DNA of 64,000 nucleotides from Echinococcus granulosus (GCF_000524195.1 NW_020170382.1:1425107-1489106), one strand, 5' to 3'. Shown: positions 18,101-29,262, numbered from the stretch's first letter. Translations and numbers: made by a program. The notes: generated from the letters alone by a model not told the origin.

Positions 18101-21100
18101 AATGAATGCTCCTACACGAAAAGGGACCACTGAGCATGGGACATCTGACTATCTTGCTAATTTCAAACAATCATGAATCAACAACAGCAGGAAACACTGA
18201 TGAATAAAGTATCGAAGAGGGCATTCGACATCCGGAATGCAGGTCGATGGTTTGGATGAAGTTGCACTTATCCCAGTAGCTTTCAATCGTCATCAAAGGC
18301 GAGCATCATGAAAGACTCCATGGTGAATGACAGGAAGCATCCAGCCTTGACAGCATGAAAAACGTTATTTCAGTAATTTTGCGCCATTTACTTCCTTACC
18401 TGCTTGGCAATCCAAAAGCGATTCTATCTCTGGAAGTAAAATACCAATGAATGCAAGTTAGCACGCATAGACTTCCGGAAGTTAGAAAAAGTCCCCAGAA
18501 CTCACTTTTGTAAAAAGACTGCGGCAGTCACTGCAAGGACTCTTGTTTGATACTGGATCATTAAAGCAGACGTCCCTAACGCCATACATCAACCTTTCAA
18601 ACATTCTGCCTAAAAATTTCTCGATTTTTCCATCCAAAGTATGAATCCTGCTTGTGAAAACCAACTTTCAAAATCCTTATTTCAAACAGAAATTTTGCGA
18701 AAACAAATAACCTACACTATCCTTGAAAATGAGATCATTCGTTGAACACCAATTAACCGGTTATTTGGTATGGACTCGATCAAGGATTCATGAGTAACGG
18801 ATTAGGTTCCGGAAAAAATATTTAAATCACAAGTGGATCACGTGGTGTATGTCCATCTTCAGCCTTGGGAGAATAACCTGACCAGTCCTAGTAACACCAG
18901 ATTACTCGCTTCTCGATGGGTTAGAAATTCAAAGAACCCACAAAGGTAGGCCATTTCAGTTACGGTAACCGTGTTACCAGGTCAAAAATGTAAAAATTCA
19001 TGCAAGCAACCACGGATATAAAGTACCTACCTGAGTGACATTCCTGGAGAGCTTCGTAACCATTACACGAGTGAATTCGGGCAAAGAGAGGCCAGCCAAT
19101 TTTGAATTGCTCTCTTCCCTCTCTCTCGACGTCTCCACCTCCGCCACCCTCTTTGTCTCCTTAGCAGCTGCCAATTTCTCCCCTTCCTTCGCAGTCTCTT
19201 TCCTTAATTCTCCATCATGATGTTGCTGTGGTTGCTTCTCACTGATAACGTTTGATTCCCGACTCTCCAGCTTCCCTGTCTTGTTGACAGTCGTCTGAGT
19301 CGTCTCCTTTTGTTCCACAGCCTCTGTGGAGATCTTCTTGGACGGCTCTTCGGTAGCAGATTTCGCTGCCGGTGGCTTGGTGTCAGCTGTGGTCGTCGTC
19401 AACTTCTCCTCGCCGGCTCGCCTCGTCTGCTCCGAAGAACGATCTAAAGAAGAGTATACAGTTAGAGACCTAGTTCTTACAGCACCAGCAGAACCTCCGT
19501 AGTGTTAACCAGCCGGGGCCTCGAGTTCACACCACAACCAAGTCAGCGGAATTGCGAGATCAATTCACTGAGCGATCAATAAACGTCGGAAACGGCCACT
19601 GTGTGTTTACTGTGCCAAATAGCAGCACCCCTTAAGTAACTTTCTAGGTCTTAAATTCATAAATCTACTCTCACGATGAATTAGACTAGCAACGCTAGAG
19701 ATGGAAAACTTACGAGGCGAAGAGGGTTTTGTTAATGCTGGGGGTTTATCATCCTTAGCACGAGACGACGAGCTTTCAGGGATACTCGTCTTTTTTTCCG
19801 ATAGACGACCTATTAGGGAGAGGATGATTAATCAGTGTGGAGAATAGACATTACTATCATCTGCAGTCACTTACGAGGCGACTGTGACCTTTTTCGGGAA
19901 GTAGTCTTTTCCTCAGAAGCACGAGTTGCACTGCTTGTGTCACCACCCCCGACAGACTTCTTCTCAGGTGCACGACCTTGAAAAACCGGTTAATTGATTG
20001 ACTTGACTTTAGTCAGAGGTGGTAAGTAGCCATAGATGCACAACACATTTCATAGGTATCCAATAACAGAGCAACGCATGACGTTGCTAGTGTCTTATTA
20101 AGTTAAAAAAAAATATGGCTGAGGCAATTAAGCCTATTTCCGTGACATGTAAAGTGGCAATGGTAATGGTAGCGACGATGAGTCAGCATGCCAAGGCTCT
20201 CAAGGATCTCAACCTGAATCTACAAGATCGCATTTCCTGCATCATTTTGATTATGCTTAGCACCACAAACGGGGACAATCTTACGCGGCGATGGTGAGGC
20301 CCTTCTACCAATGTATTTCTCCTCCTTGCCGCGAGAACTGACACGCGTTCTGCTCGCTTTGGAGCCTAAAAGGGAGGCAACCACGCAGCAAACGTGTCAG
20401 AGTGGACATAACACCATGGTTGCATCCTACAACCGCTGCACACAACTCACGTGGTGATGGTGATCGCCTGTTAGAACGTGTTCTCTCATCACGCCCGTTC
20501 CTTCCGGTGCGGGGATCTGGGAGGGGGGTTATGGGAAAAAGTGAGAATCAACTGGCCACTAACAGAGGGTGCACTAAATGAATCCAGTGGATCAGTAATC
20601 AATTTTGCCGCCAAACTTACGGGAGGAGGGAGATCCCTTCCTTAGCGCCTCCTTCTCGTCTCTAGACTTGACTGGAACGGTCTCCTTTCTCTTTGTTCTG
20701 CTATCCGAAGGCCTACCTAAAAGCGAGTGGGCAAAATAAACAGAAATCCCCAACTTTGGTGCGTGATTTCTCTTGATCAACGGATCGTTGTTAGACCGAC
20801 AACCTAACTAATTCACTGACACGGGATAATGCAATGGGATTTCCGACTCATTTTTGCGTGGTAGGCGGCAAACGGCAGCGAAATGAGATTAAACATACTC
20901 CGCTTTTGCGAAGCAGCACGTGGCGAGGCAGAACTTCTGCTGCTGCTGCTGCTTCTACTACTAGAACTGCTTCCACTAGAGCTGCTTCCACTGCTGGAAC
21001 TGCTCCCCGTTGAGCTACTCCGCGAATCTGAAGAGCTGGAACCAGAAGATGACGATCCCGAGGAGGACGATGCAGAACGCGAGCGACGCGGACGCTTCGC

Positions 21101-21202
21101 AGCACCGCCGCCACTTTTTGAGGGAGAGACTCGGTGTTTTTCCTTTTCTCCTGATCGCTTTTGCAACCGACCCTCTCGACTACTCTTCTCGACGACTGGC
21201 AT
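12175..21202 (-). CDS. RNPS1: RNPS1 orthologue (RNA-binding protein with serine-rich domain), 10 exons
   Basis: Nuclear splicing activator and exon-junction (ASAP/PSAP) component. Exons: 20899-21202, 20621-20716, 20451-20516, 20285-20365, 19875-19976, 19714-19809, 19031-19443, 16979-17277, 15518-15780, 12175-12551. All introns are GT-AG, all phases agree, and the product is 698 aa against about 305 in human. The RRM (about 375-451) is split between exons 7 and 8: RNP2 VMVTKL, RNP1 RGFAYIDF, and the family hallmarks SRNVTQ, DHMHPEFHRG and NGGQIDGQE. Exon 1 encodes a poly-Ser/RS domain. Exons 2-6 are short, all phase 1-1, and mostly end in SPSP/SSP(R). The C terminus has Arg-Gly-rich, HSPSPPPR and poly-Ser stretches ending in RRRRRHRPRPRARR. 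The ATG directly follows an acceptor (cttttcggctag), suggesting trans-splicing. Homology is clear; only the N-terminal limit is uncertain. Confidence 0.93.
12794..12987 (+). CDS. Candidate coding exon nested in RNPS1 intron 9 (possible CFAP97-like)
   Basis: An acceptor (cctaccacag) opens a frame rich in Arg, Asn and Tyr: HRYRLDHFRNVSKRY, then VARLENNNRYSAMLLQTKG. It may end at a good donor after 12934 (CATCACG|gtgagt, giving a symmetric phase-1 exon of 141 nt) or run on to the TAA at 12985-12987, where AATAAA (12976-12981) overlaps the end. The pattern of a basic helix, ENNN, and then Y and W residues faintly recalls the CFAP97/KIAA1430 ciliary family, but the match is weak. A 38-codon ATG ORF at 12591 could be an upstream exon. 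Function unassigned. Confidence 0.35.
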
Positions 21203-21716
21203 CTAGCCGAAAAGGAAAGGAGGGTGAGGGCACGTACGCGCGTGTTTAATCCCATTCAATGTCCTGATAAGATAGGTTCTGCCTAGGTGGCAATCTTTGC
21301 AAGGATAAATGGTGGCAGTGGTCCCAATTCACTAAATGGGGAGTAAAAAGTAATGACTCGGAGTTACGTCACTTTAACTTACTGCTGGTAAATTCCCAGA
21401 GCCATTAGAGTTGGCTCCGGAACTGCTGGCACTACCAACCTAGCTAACCTACTGATATTTAAATCAGTCTAAAAGTCGCAGCGAATAGTTTTTAGAATAT
21501 TCTAACTTTTTACCCCTTCAGCATAGTATTCAGCCGGGAAAAAACGGGCATCGGTAGTGCCAACTTAACTTACTGAGAGACTATACGCTTAAGTACTGCA
21601 GATTTTGGGTTACAATTGCACACAACAAATACCGCATACATACATACATCGCAAGCAAAAGGCAGCTTTCGCAGAATTCACAGCATGATTGCGACCATGT
21701 GTATATTTGTAGTTAA

Positions 21717-21751
<35 letters not shown>

Positions 21752-22496
21752 TATGGATAGAGATAGAATCGTTGGGAGTTAACAAATTATGCACAAAGCT
21801 AAGGGTACCAGAGGAAAGGGAGAGGAAGGAGGAAGTACAGCAGCACAGCCAGCTGAGGGAGTTGATTTGGTGGATAGCAAAGCGGTGCTTTCACTGTCTG
21901 TTGGGGAGAGATAGAGGGGAGGGTGAGCGTGCATCTTCTATGTACATCGGCTGTGGTAGGCAACAACATTACAGCTGTGGCAGAAATTTCACAAACAATC
22001 GTAGCCTAGAGAGGGTAGAAGATCAGCAGATTGATGTATGCGTACAATCGTGTGTGTATAGGTCAACGTGCAATATAGTATATCTCCCGCAATTCATACG
22101 TATCTGAAGTCGCTTTCTTCACGTGTGTATCTGTGGGATAAAAGGATTAGAAAACATTGTCCCGCCTACTTCTTGCAATTACAAATGTACACATCCCACA
22201 GCGGGTACTTATCACAGCAGCGCGGCGGCCAAAAGAAGAAATACCATGAGAAAAGACAAATATAGAGGAAAGGAAGAAACTGATGGAGGAAAAAGTAGTT
22301 GAAGAAATGATAATACGACAATTCAGGAAAATAATGAGATCCAGGAAGTAGGCAAAACAGAGAAGTGTGTGGGAGAGGGGAGTAATAGACTGCAGAAACG
22401 ACTAAAACAAAATACAAAAAAATAAATCAAACGTTCTTTTTTTGAAAAAGACTCGGTAACAATAAAGTGTAAGGCAATGAATGGACGAATGGAAAG
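21203..22496. other. Intergenic region between trr and RNPS1
   Basis: Both flanking genes run leftwards, so this holds the 3' UTR of the methyltransferase gene and the 5' region of RNPS1. A long plus-strand ORF, 21616-22107, is created by the AT dinucleotide repeat (21719-21748) and has no protein-like features. No canonical minus-strand AATAAA was spotted for the methyltransferase gene. Confidence 0.5.
21719..21748. repeat. AT dinucleotide microsatellite, 15 units
   Basis: An uninterrupted alternating AT run of 30 bases preceded by aagt and followed by gcatatgg. It is the longest simple repeat in the window. Confidence 0.95.
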
Positions 22497-25400
22497 CTAA
22501 TTCATCCACTTGCGGCAAAGTTGCGACCCACACAAGCACGGTATCCGGCTCCCCTTGTCCGTCTCGACGTCCAATTTATAATCGTACGTCAACTCCTCTC
22601 CCTTTTTGATCAAACGATTCGCGATAATGATGATGCGTTTTTGGTTGTCATACAGAATCACCTCGGCAATGCAGTTCGGCTCACAGGAGTGATTGATATA
22701 CCGCGCTAAACCGCCGTACATAGTCGCATCAACAATCCAATTATCATCAGCACGAAACATGTAGATTCCACGACTTTGCGACTCGTAAAGGCGCTCCCTC
22801 CTATTCCCCACCTCGTTACGGATCAGCTGACCCAGATACTCGATAATGAACTCATTCTTTTCAATATCACGGGAGGCGAACAGCCCCAAGCCTTGAATTT
22901 TAGAGCGAGCGAGAAGAACGTTGTTCCGCCACTCACTCTGCAACGCACGGTACTGTGTGGAGGGCGATTGTTTGCCTGCTGGAGCTGATGTGGAGCCGGA
23001 GGGAAGGGAGATTGAGACGATGGTGGAGGAGGAGCAGTAGCGAGGTATTTGATTTAATGGCCGCAGGAATCCTAAGTGGGGTGATAAAGTAGCGGGATGG
23101 TTTTGCCTTGACACTCTCCCTTGTCCCTGCTCTTGCTCGCGCTCCCGATCACAACTTCGCACGTAATTCCGCCGCTTTGGCTCGGAGCGAGCACAACCTG
23201 TCGGGTTGATCATCACAGGCATTCGGGAGATGAGTTGCATCTTACCGAACTTGAACACATAACCGGTGAGGTGTTCCACACCAGGCAGGGATTCTATTGC
23301 ACGTACAATATGAGGCTCACTGAGACCAAAGAGACTTTCACCTCGCAACATCTCGGGTAAAAGTCGAAGCGTAGTTGAACTAGCCTCTTGTCGACTATTT
23401 CGAACAAGGTGGAGAATGTGCTGCCATAGCGTGTTGCAGTCCCCTGCCTTGAAGCTTGCGTCAGGAAGGCCGTGCTCCTTGACAATGACTGTAAAAATGG
23501 GACTAGGGTGGGCAGAAGGCGGGCTATCCAAAAATTTCTGATCTTTGTCATGCCGGCTTGTCTTACTGGAGTCTGTGATTGTACAAATGTAATGACAGCG
23601 CCGACTGGGCCTCCGATAGGACCAATAAATGCGTGTAGTTGAGAAACCAACAGGATAGATGAAGAATCTGTTGTGAAACCGACCGCTTTCCAGGTGCTCG
23701 GGAAGCAATTGTCCGAGAAAGTCCAGAATGAGCGTACCGATTCGCAAACAGAGTCGGTTGCCAGAGGTGGTGAGACATTGCGTCCCAATTACATCCGCAA
23801 CCAGGGCGTACTCGTCCCTGTCCAGGTAAACACGACGTTTAATATCAAAGCTCTTCAACTTCTCACTTGATGGTGACTGGTCTTTGTGTTTGGGACAGTA
23901 CATACTCTTATTTTCATAGAAGGAACAGCCACTTTTGTAAGCACAATAAATGTGGTAGTGGTACGCACAATCCCCTGCAAAACAGGGCACACCAGCACCG
24001 GGCAGTGAACAGCGCTCGCACAGTTGGTGTTCAGCCTGTTCAAGGGCCTTGGCAACATTCATGAAACAACCACCTATAGTTTCAGAGACCCCATAACACC
24101 AGAGGATACAATTAACATGAACCCACTTGTCACACGCGTAGTTCAAGTAACGCCCAACAATAGACACGTCGGTTTCATCAGGCCCCCGTTTGCACAGCAC
24201 ACAAATGGGAAGTGGTGCGTTGTTGAGAACCTCAAATGCAAGTGGTTTTGGTTTTCTCGCAGCAGCCGGGAAGTCAATGTATGAGACAGAGGCGGGCGGT
24301 TTGCTTGAGGAAAAGATAGTCCAGCGCGACCCCTTCCACCGTTGTGTCGGGACAAAGAGAGACGACTCACGTTGAGTTCGTCTGCTGCACTTAAAAATGG
24401 AAGACGATTTTGGTATGGTTTTGCATAGTTTAGAAGGATGGTTCTGTAGCAACACCGGTACCGGGGCTATGGAGGGATCAGCATATAAGGTGTTTGAGAT
24501 TGCAGTGGAGGGCCTGTGCAGCCTTGGAGTCGAATGATACTTGTGCATGCAGGCTTCACTGCAAAAGACCTCCTCAGGGGAAGATGTGGGATCAGACACA
24601 GGAGGGCTGGAAAATAATAGCTGCATCTTGCACTGTTGACATACATGCATGGGAGTTATATCGGACCTAATCATATCCATAGTTATTCTTTTTTCCGGAC
24701 GCATGTTTCGAAGCCCACAAAAGCGAGGGAAAGAGGTTGGTTCTCCAATTTGTTGATAATTACTCTGAATTTCAGATATCACACTTTCAGGAACCCGGTA
24801 TCGTTTGGGCGGCGGTAGCACAATTTCCGAGAAGGGTGAAGTGGCTTCATCCTCTTCCCGCGTAGTGAATAAATTTAAGGGATCAGGTATGCTTGAATGA
24901 GCGGTCGGTGAAGGAGGAGTAGTCAGCAATCTAGATTCGCTTAATCGGGTAATTGCAGCGGCAAGAGCATTGCTCAGAAGGTTTTTATTTGAATCCAATT
25001 TGGTTTTTTGATCATTATTTAGGTAGGAAAGGAGGTCACGAGAGTTTAAGACCCCTGGTGAACGAAGGGCAAACGGTAGGGAGGTGTACTTTTGGGCACG
25101 GCGAGATAGAATGTCCGTGCTCGCCAGCGACTCCAAATTCGGTGGTGCCTCATGACATGGTAATTTCCTCTTTTTCAACGCCGGTTCCGGTGGATATATG
25201 TCAATGGGATTTTCCAGTTCTGGCCATGACACGCACTGCGCAGCATTGACCGACAGAAGTCGGCTGAGAGCGAGGGAGTCATAGACTTCGGCTGTGGAGG
25301 ACTTAGGCGATGAAAATTTCACGTTACTGACAGACAGCGCACGCTTACGTTTATAGCACCGTGTAGACGAAGCATTGCGTTTCTTGGGACTCTCTAGAGC

Positions 25401-26627
25401 AGGACGAAGTGGTTTTTGCTGAGAAAAGTAATGCTGCGCATCAGTGAACCAAGGGTAAGGCGAAGCAAAGCGACCTGGTCCACATGAGTTAACTCCAAGG
25501 GCGTAACCAGGGTAGCGAAGTCTACCACCACCAGCGGAGTAAACTGTGTATTTCAGTGGCTCAGTATGTTCTGACGGCGGACCACGGAAATGACTGTATG
25601 GGTCAAGCCAAGGACAATGCGGCTGCCGAACGCGATCTTGTATTTGATGATAGAACTCCCGGCCAGCAACTCCGGGGAACCACCGGTGCACCTGGGCATT
25701 CTGATACATCTGTTGAATGGCAAAGCGCCTCCTCACGTCTAGACTATCCTGAGGAAAGGTTGGGAGCCCAGGTGGTCGACTGTTTGGTTTCCAAAAATGA
25801 GGACTGGGTGGATGACTTTGTTGACAGGAATTTGGAAATCTTTGGGGCCGTGATTGACAAAACACCTCATTTTGATAGGGGTGCTTTTTAGGCAACCCTG
25901 GAACATCTGAGAAAAGAGGTGGATTAAAGAACATCCTGGAGTCAGAGCAATAATCAAGACTTGTGTTGTATCCATATGGCGACTGAATATGATAGTGTGA
26001 TCGCTCCACCTCGGAGAAGCCCATCCGATTTTGTGCAGGACCGTTGCAGTAATTCGAATGAGAATTGTAGAACGGCGGACGATCGTTGACAGCAGATGCG
26101 GGTACGTACTCATTCGAACTGATAAGGGGAAACTCCTGCGAAAACTGTTCTTTGTGAGCCATCTGAGACACGCGACTACGTAGCACCGCAGCATTTGAAG
26201 AATTAGAGACCTCACGCTCTGATTTTAATGAACTCAATTCCGTTGGAGCAATTTGCAAGGAACACGATACCGAGTTTGATGTTTCAGTAAGAAATTGGGA
26301 CGGAGGCAATGGTGATAAGGATCCCTCGCTGGTCGGGTGCTCCGTGTCACCGGTATCAGTGGAAAAACAAGTGTTTTCAGAATTCTTCGTTTCAACAGTT
26401 CCACGAGAGCTACTTTTGTCACTCAACATAGACGTAGGTTCGGTAGAGCTAGGTGAAGAATCCTTAATAGGAGTAGATCCAGCCCAGCATCCCATATGTA
26501 ACTCGGCTTTGCAATTAATATCTACGTTAGAGTTATCCAGAAAGGCGCGAGCACCGACCGAGTAATCCTCCTTGTTGAAATTTTCGTTTTGAAGCCATAG
26601 TAACGCATCCCTATGATCAACCGACAT
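22497..26627 (-). CDS. trr: Trithorax-related (KMT2C/D-type) histone H3K4 methyltransferase
   Basis: A single uninterrupted 1376-codon ORF. Order: Ser/Pro-rich disordered N-terminal half with an LSRLL nuclear-receptor-box-like motif; a CxxC...FCSEAC zinc-like segment before residue 780; an extended PHD finger at about 809-912 (CVLCKRGP ... YCPKHKD); FYRN at about 960-1020; FYRC at about 1045-1122; a WDR5-binding Win motif GCARSEP near 1144; and SET plus post-SET from about 1236 to the end. SET shows IQGLGLFA, YINHSCEPNC and GEELTYDYK, and the protein ends CLCGSQLCRKWMN as in KMT2C/D. It would monomethylate H3K4 at enhancers in a COMPASS-like complex. No N-terminal PHD cluster is present, as in fly Trr and planarian trr, where those domains lie on a separate LPT protein. 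The ATG directly follows an acceptor (tttcttctag), so the start is either trans-spliced or preceded by cis exons. Confidence 0.95.
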   Translation of the reverse strand: MSVDHRDALLWLQNENFNKEDYSVGARAFLDNSNVDINCKAELHMGCWAGSTPIKDSSPSSTEPTSMLSDKSSSRGTVETKNSENTCFSTDTGDTEHPTSEGSLSPLPPSQFLTETSNSVSCSLQIAPTELSSLKSEREVSNSSNAAVLRSRVSQMAHKEQFSQEFPLISSNEYVPASAVNDRPPFYNSHSNYCNGPAQNRMGFSEVERSHYHIQSPYGYNTSLDYCSDSRMFFNPPLFSDVPGLPKKHPYQNEVFCQSRPQRFPNSCQQSHPPSPHFWKPNSRPPGLPTFPQDSLDVRRRFAIQQMYQNAQVHRWFPGVAGREFYHQIQDRVRQPHCPWLDPYSHFRGPPSEHTEPLKYTVYSAGGGRLRYPGYALGVNSCGPGRFASPYPWFTDAQHYFSQQKPLRPALESPKKRNASSTRCYKRKRALSVSNVKFSSPKSSTAEVYDSLALSRLLSVNAAQCVSWPELENPIDIYPPEPALKKRKLPCHEAPPNLESLASTDILSRRAQKYTSLPFALRSPGVLNSRDLLSYLNNDQKTKLDSNKNLLSNALAAAITRLSESRLLTTPPSPTAHSSIPDPLNLFTTREEDEATSPFSEIVLPPPKRYRVPESVISEIQSNYQQIGEPTSFPRFCGLRNMRPEKRITMDMIRSDITPMHVCQQCKMQLLFSSPPVSDPTSSPEEVFCSEACMHKYHSTPRLHRPSTAISNTLYADPSIAPVPVLLQNHPSKLCKTIPKSSSIFKCSRRTQRESSLFVPTQRWKGSRWTIFSSSKPPASVSYIDFPAAARKPKPLAFEVLNNAPLPICVLCKRGPDETDVSIVGRYLNYACDKWVHVNCILWCYGVSETIGGCFMNVAKALEQAEHQLCERCSLPGAGVPCFAGDCAYHYHIYCAYKSGCSFYENKSMYCPKHKDQSPSSEKLKSFDIKRRVYLDRDEYALVADVIGTQCLTTSGNRLCLRIGTLILDFLGQLLPEHLESGRFHNRFFIYPVGFSTTRIYWSYRRPSRRCHYICTITDSSKTSRHDKDQKFLDSPPSAHPSPIFTVIVKEHGLPDASFKAGDCNTLWQHILHLVRNSRQEASSTTLRLLPEMLRGESLFGLSEPHIVRAIESLPGVEHLTGYVFKFGKMQLISRMPVMINPTGCARSEPKRRNYVRSCDREREQEQGQGRVSRQNHPATLSPHLGFLRPLNQIPRYCSSSTIVSISLPSGSTSAPAGKQSPSTQYRALQSEWRNNVLLARSKIQGLGLFASRDIEKNEFIIEYLGQLIRNEVGNRRERLYESQSRGIYMFRADDNWIVDATMYGGLARYINHSCEPNCIAEVILYDNQKRIIIIANRLIKKGEELTYDYKLDVETDKGSRIPCLCGSQLCRKWMN

Positions 26628-28790
26628 CTAGAAGAAAAAGTCCTGCTTAGGAGCCCCCGATAATTGGAAAAATACACAGGGGTTCAAACACATCTAAAAC
26701 TAACAGCTCGATATGAGGATGGAATTTAGAAATTTTGACGTCTTGAAATGGACGAATAAAACACTATGAAACTAAATGGCACAAATATAACTGCTCTGGC
26801 TGTAACAACTTAATTACAAGAATCACAATGAAAACAGAAAACAAGAACCCACATCAAAATGACAATACAAAGTGGAAAAAACTGCGCATCTCAAAAGCGA
26901 GCAAGCACACCCCTCAAAAACATCTTTTGTTCAAGGAAAGGACTACCACTTCGTAGTGTCCAATGAGTAAATGTTACTGAGTCCAGTATGGCTGATATCT
27001 CATTATTGCCAGTGGAACAGTTGAGATTGAGTGAGAGGGAGAGAGAGAGTACAGAGCAAAATTTTGCATAAAATCCCCAGAGAAACACTAACACTTAGTT
27101 AACTAGCGAGAAATGGAGTGACAAACAACTTTAGAAAATTAAAGCAAATGATAAGCGAATTCTACCGCCTTAGGTCGACTGCAATAATAGTAACGCTTGA
27201 AATATTCACTGCGTCCTACCTGTATACCGAAGAATTTCCATTAAAACGTGAAAAAAGCCTCAGGAGGACATGATGCACTACCTAATCGTCGTAACAACGA
27301 AGCAGTAAAACAAGGCCGTTTTAAGCAGGCCTTTGTGGGTATTTTCGCAAAATTAGGTATTCACAGTGTAGGATGATTAATAAGAGCTTTTTCGCAACAC
27401 ATTGAAGGAATTCGCTTTTCAAAATGTACAATAAGCCAATTGGAATACAGTGTCTTTTTCAGAATTCCAATTCTGGACTAAACTACTTGCGTTAATTTAT
27501 TGGACGTGAAGTGTTTTGTAGAAGGTCAGCTAACTTTTGCATAAAGTTGGATCACATGTTTCTAAGAAAAGTCGGTAAAATTGGAACAATTATAGCATCA
27601 AATGTTAAAGTTAATCAACGCTAGGTTATGTTTACTGTGCAATGTACTTATCAAAATGCATCCTTTTTAGCTAAAAAGCAGACAAATTGAATGCTCTTGT
27701 TTATCGGGGTAGCATACTCTGATGAGTTGCAGATTCTTATAGTACACAACACAAGGTGCCTTCCCCTAAGCATTCTTTTCAATCTTATGGAGTAAAACTG
27801 GAGATTAAAGGTGGAATTTAGCAAAAGTAGTCCAAATGGACATCTGCTCTGCTTTCTACAGCTAAATAAACACCTTTCCTTCTCAACGAGAAGCACCTGC
27901 AGTAGATGGGTGAGTCCTTAAAGAACCCGAACATAGGCGTTTAAAATACAACTAGTATTTGATAATTTCTTTGATCCTGTTATTAATAATAATAACAAGT
28001 GAAGCGACATAAGGCTTAGACTGTTAGGAAAAGTCCATTAGGCGGTGTCTGCGAAGCCTACATGGAAATTCTTAGCGCTGTAACGTTAGCACGTCTCTAT
28101 TACCTGAATAAAACGCTGATGGCTGACTCTTGCCATAGATGTTAAGATTAAAGGAGGTAGTACAGGTACGCAATTTCGTATGCTATTGGGTTTGAGAAAA
28201 ATCATGTCAGTGCTTGTAAATTATGCGAAACTTCGCACACAAAGGAATTATTGTGAAGCATCAGTGAGGTTAAGGTAGGATATCCTCTATCTTACCGGGA
28301 AACTATATCACATGCATTTCAATTGTACAAGTAATTTTCATGCCCCGTCAAGAGTGACCCTAAAACGCAAAGAATGGCTGTAAATTGAAGAGATAACTCG
28401 CTTAACTGTGCTGTTGACTGCACGGACACTTTAATTCCTGCGATTTGTACTTCCTCTCTGAGTGGTGGTGCTTATTCCATACGAATAGTTTTCCAACTCT
28501 TCTTTGCATTAATAGAGTGGTCCAAGACTATCCTGAATGCAAAAGAAGCCATTTTATCCGGGAAAATGTGTACTATCGACATGCGAACGGGATGGATGGA
28601 TGGACTACTAACGTATCTTGGGGACCGAGTCGCCTAGCGTAGGCGCAGTAACGGGGGTCCTAAGTGGCCCTTTGCCGAAATTGAAAGTTAAACAAACAGC
28701 CAAAGCATTGCATTGGTAATAAATATTCTTCCGTAGAACTTGGACTCATTAAAGCTTCGGGGGAACTGGAGCCGCCGCATTTACACCTTA
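26628..28790. other. Intergenic, upstream of trr
   Basis: It should contain the trr promoter and possibly upstream exons. ORFs at 26891-27094 and 27651-27896 on the minus strand lack recognisable domains. A CT/GA-rich patch at 27030-27055 is the only simple-sequence feature. I cannot place further exons with confidence. Confidence 0.4.
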
Positions 28791-28794
28791 CTTG

Positions 28795-28992
28795 TGTAAT
28801 ACGATAGTGGTTTATCCCTCGGTTCTGGTGAGGCGCCACTTTTGTACTTTGAATTAGCTCCCTTGTACCTCGCTGGGTGGGCTGGCCTTTTGGGCCATGC
28901 CAATAGCCCAGACACCTTCTCCGTGCTGAATATATATATTCTGCCCGAGTATTGTGTCTTCTTTTGTCTTCAGGGAGTCCCGGGACGCTACA
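28795..28992 (+). mobile_element. 5' LTR of a gap-interrupted LTR retroelement
   Basis: 198 bp, beginning TGTAATACGATAGTGG and ending GGGACGCTACA, the canonical TG...CA ends. It contains a perfect 14-base palindrome GAATATATATATTC (28928-28941), likely the TATA region of the LTR promoter. It is followed by TTGGTGGCAGCGG (28993-29005), which resembles a tRNA primer-binding site, since the complement of TGGTGGCAGCGG ends in CCACCA. It is preceded by the 4-mer CTTG, which recurs after the second LTR. Confidence 0.9.
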
Positions 28993-29005
28993 TTGGTGGC
29001 AGCGG

Positions 29006-29105
29006 NNNNNNNNNNNNNNNNNNNNNNNNNNNNNNNNNNNNNNNNNNNNNNNNNNNNNNNNNNNNNNNNNNNNNNNNNNNNNNNNNNNNNNNNNNNNNNN
29101 NNNNN
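29006..29105. other. Assembly gap of exactly 100 N inside the LTR element
   Basis: A run of exactly 100 unknown bases, a common placeholder length, so the real size is unknown. It replaces everything from just after the primer-binding site to base 42 of the downstream LTR, meaning the internal region of the element is missing from the assembly. Confidence 0.97.
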
Positions 29106-29262
29106 CCACTTTCGTACTTTGAATTAGCCCCCTTGTACCTCGCTGGGTGGGCTGGCCTTTTGGGCCATGCCAATAGCCCAGACACCTTCTCCGTGCTGAA
29201 TATATATATTCTGCCCGAGTATTGTGTCTTCCTTCGTCTTTAGGGAGTCCCGGGACGCTACA
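29106..29262 (+). mobile_element. 3' LTR (first 41 bp lost in the gap)
   Basis: 157 bases nearly identical to the matching part of the LTR at 28795, ending GGGACGCTACA. It is directly followed by CTTG (29263-29266), the same 4-mer that precedes the 5' LTR (28791-28794). The pair is therefore one insertion with a 4-bp target-site duplication, not two solo LTRs. Confidence 0.9.

Noticed and set aside
20883..21206. Leucine/glutamate-rich plus-strand ORF
   Set aside because: Antisense shadow of the RNPS1 first exon.
21616..22107. 163-codon plus-strand ORF
   Set aside because: It is held open by the AT microsatellite (alternating Tyr-Ile) and low-complexity sequence; no domain and no splice context. 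It lies in trr 3' / RNPS1 5' flanks.
23294..23788. 164-codon minus-strand ORF within trr
   Set aside because: Alternative frame of the methyltransferase exon; the FYRN/FYRC frame is the conserved one.
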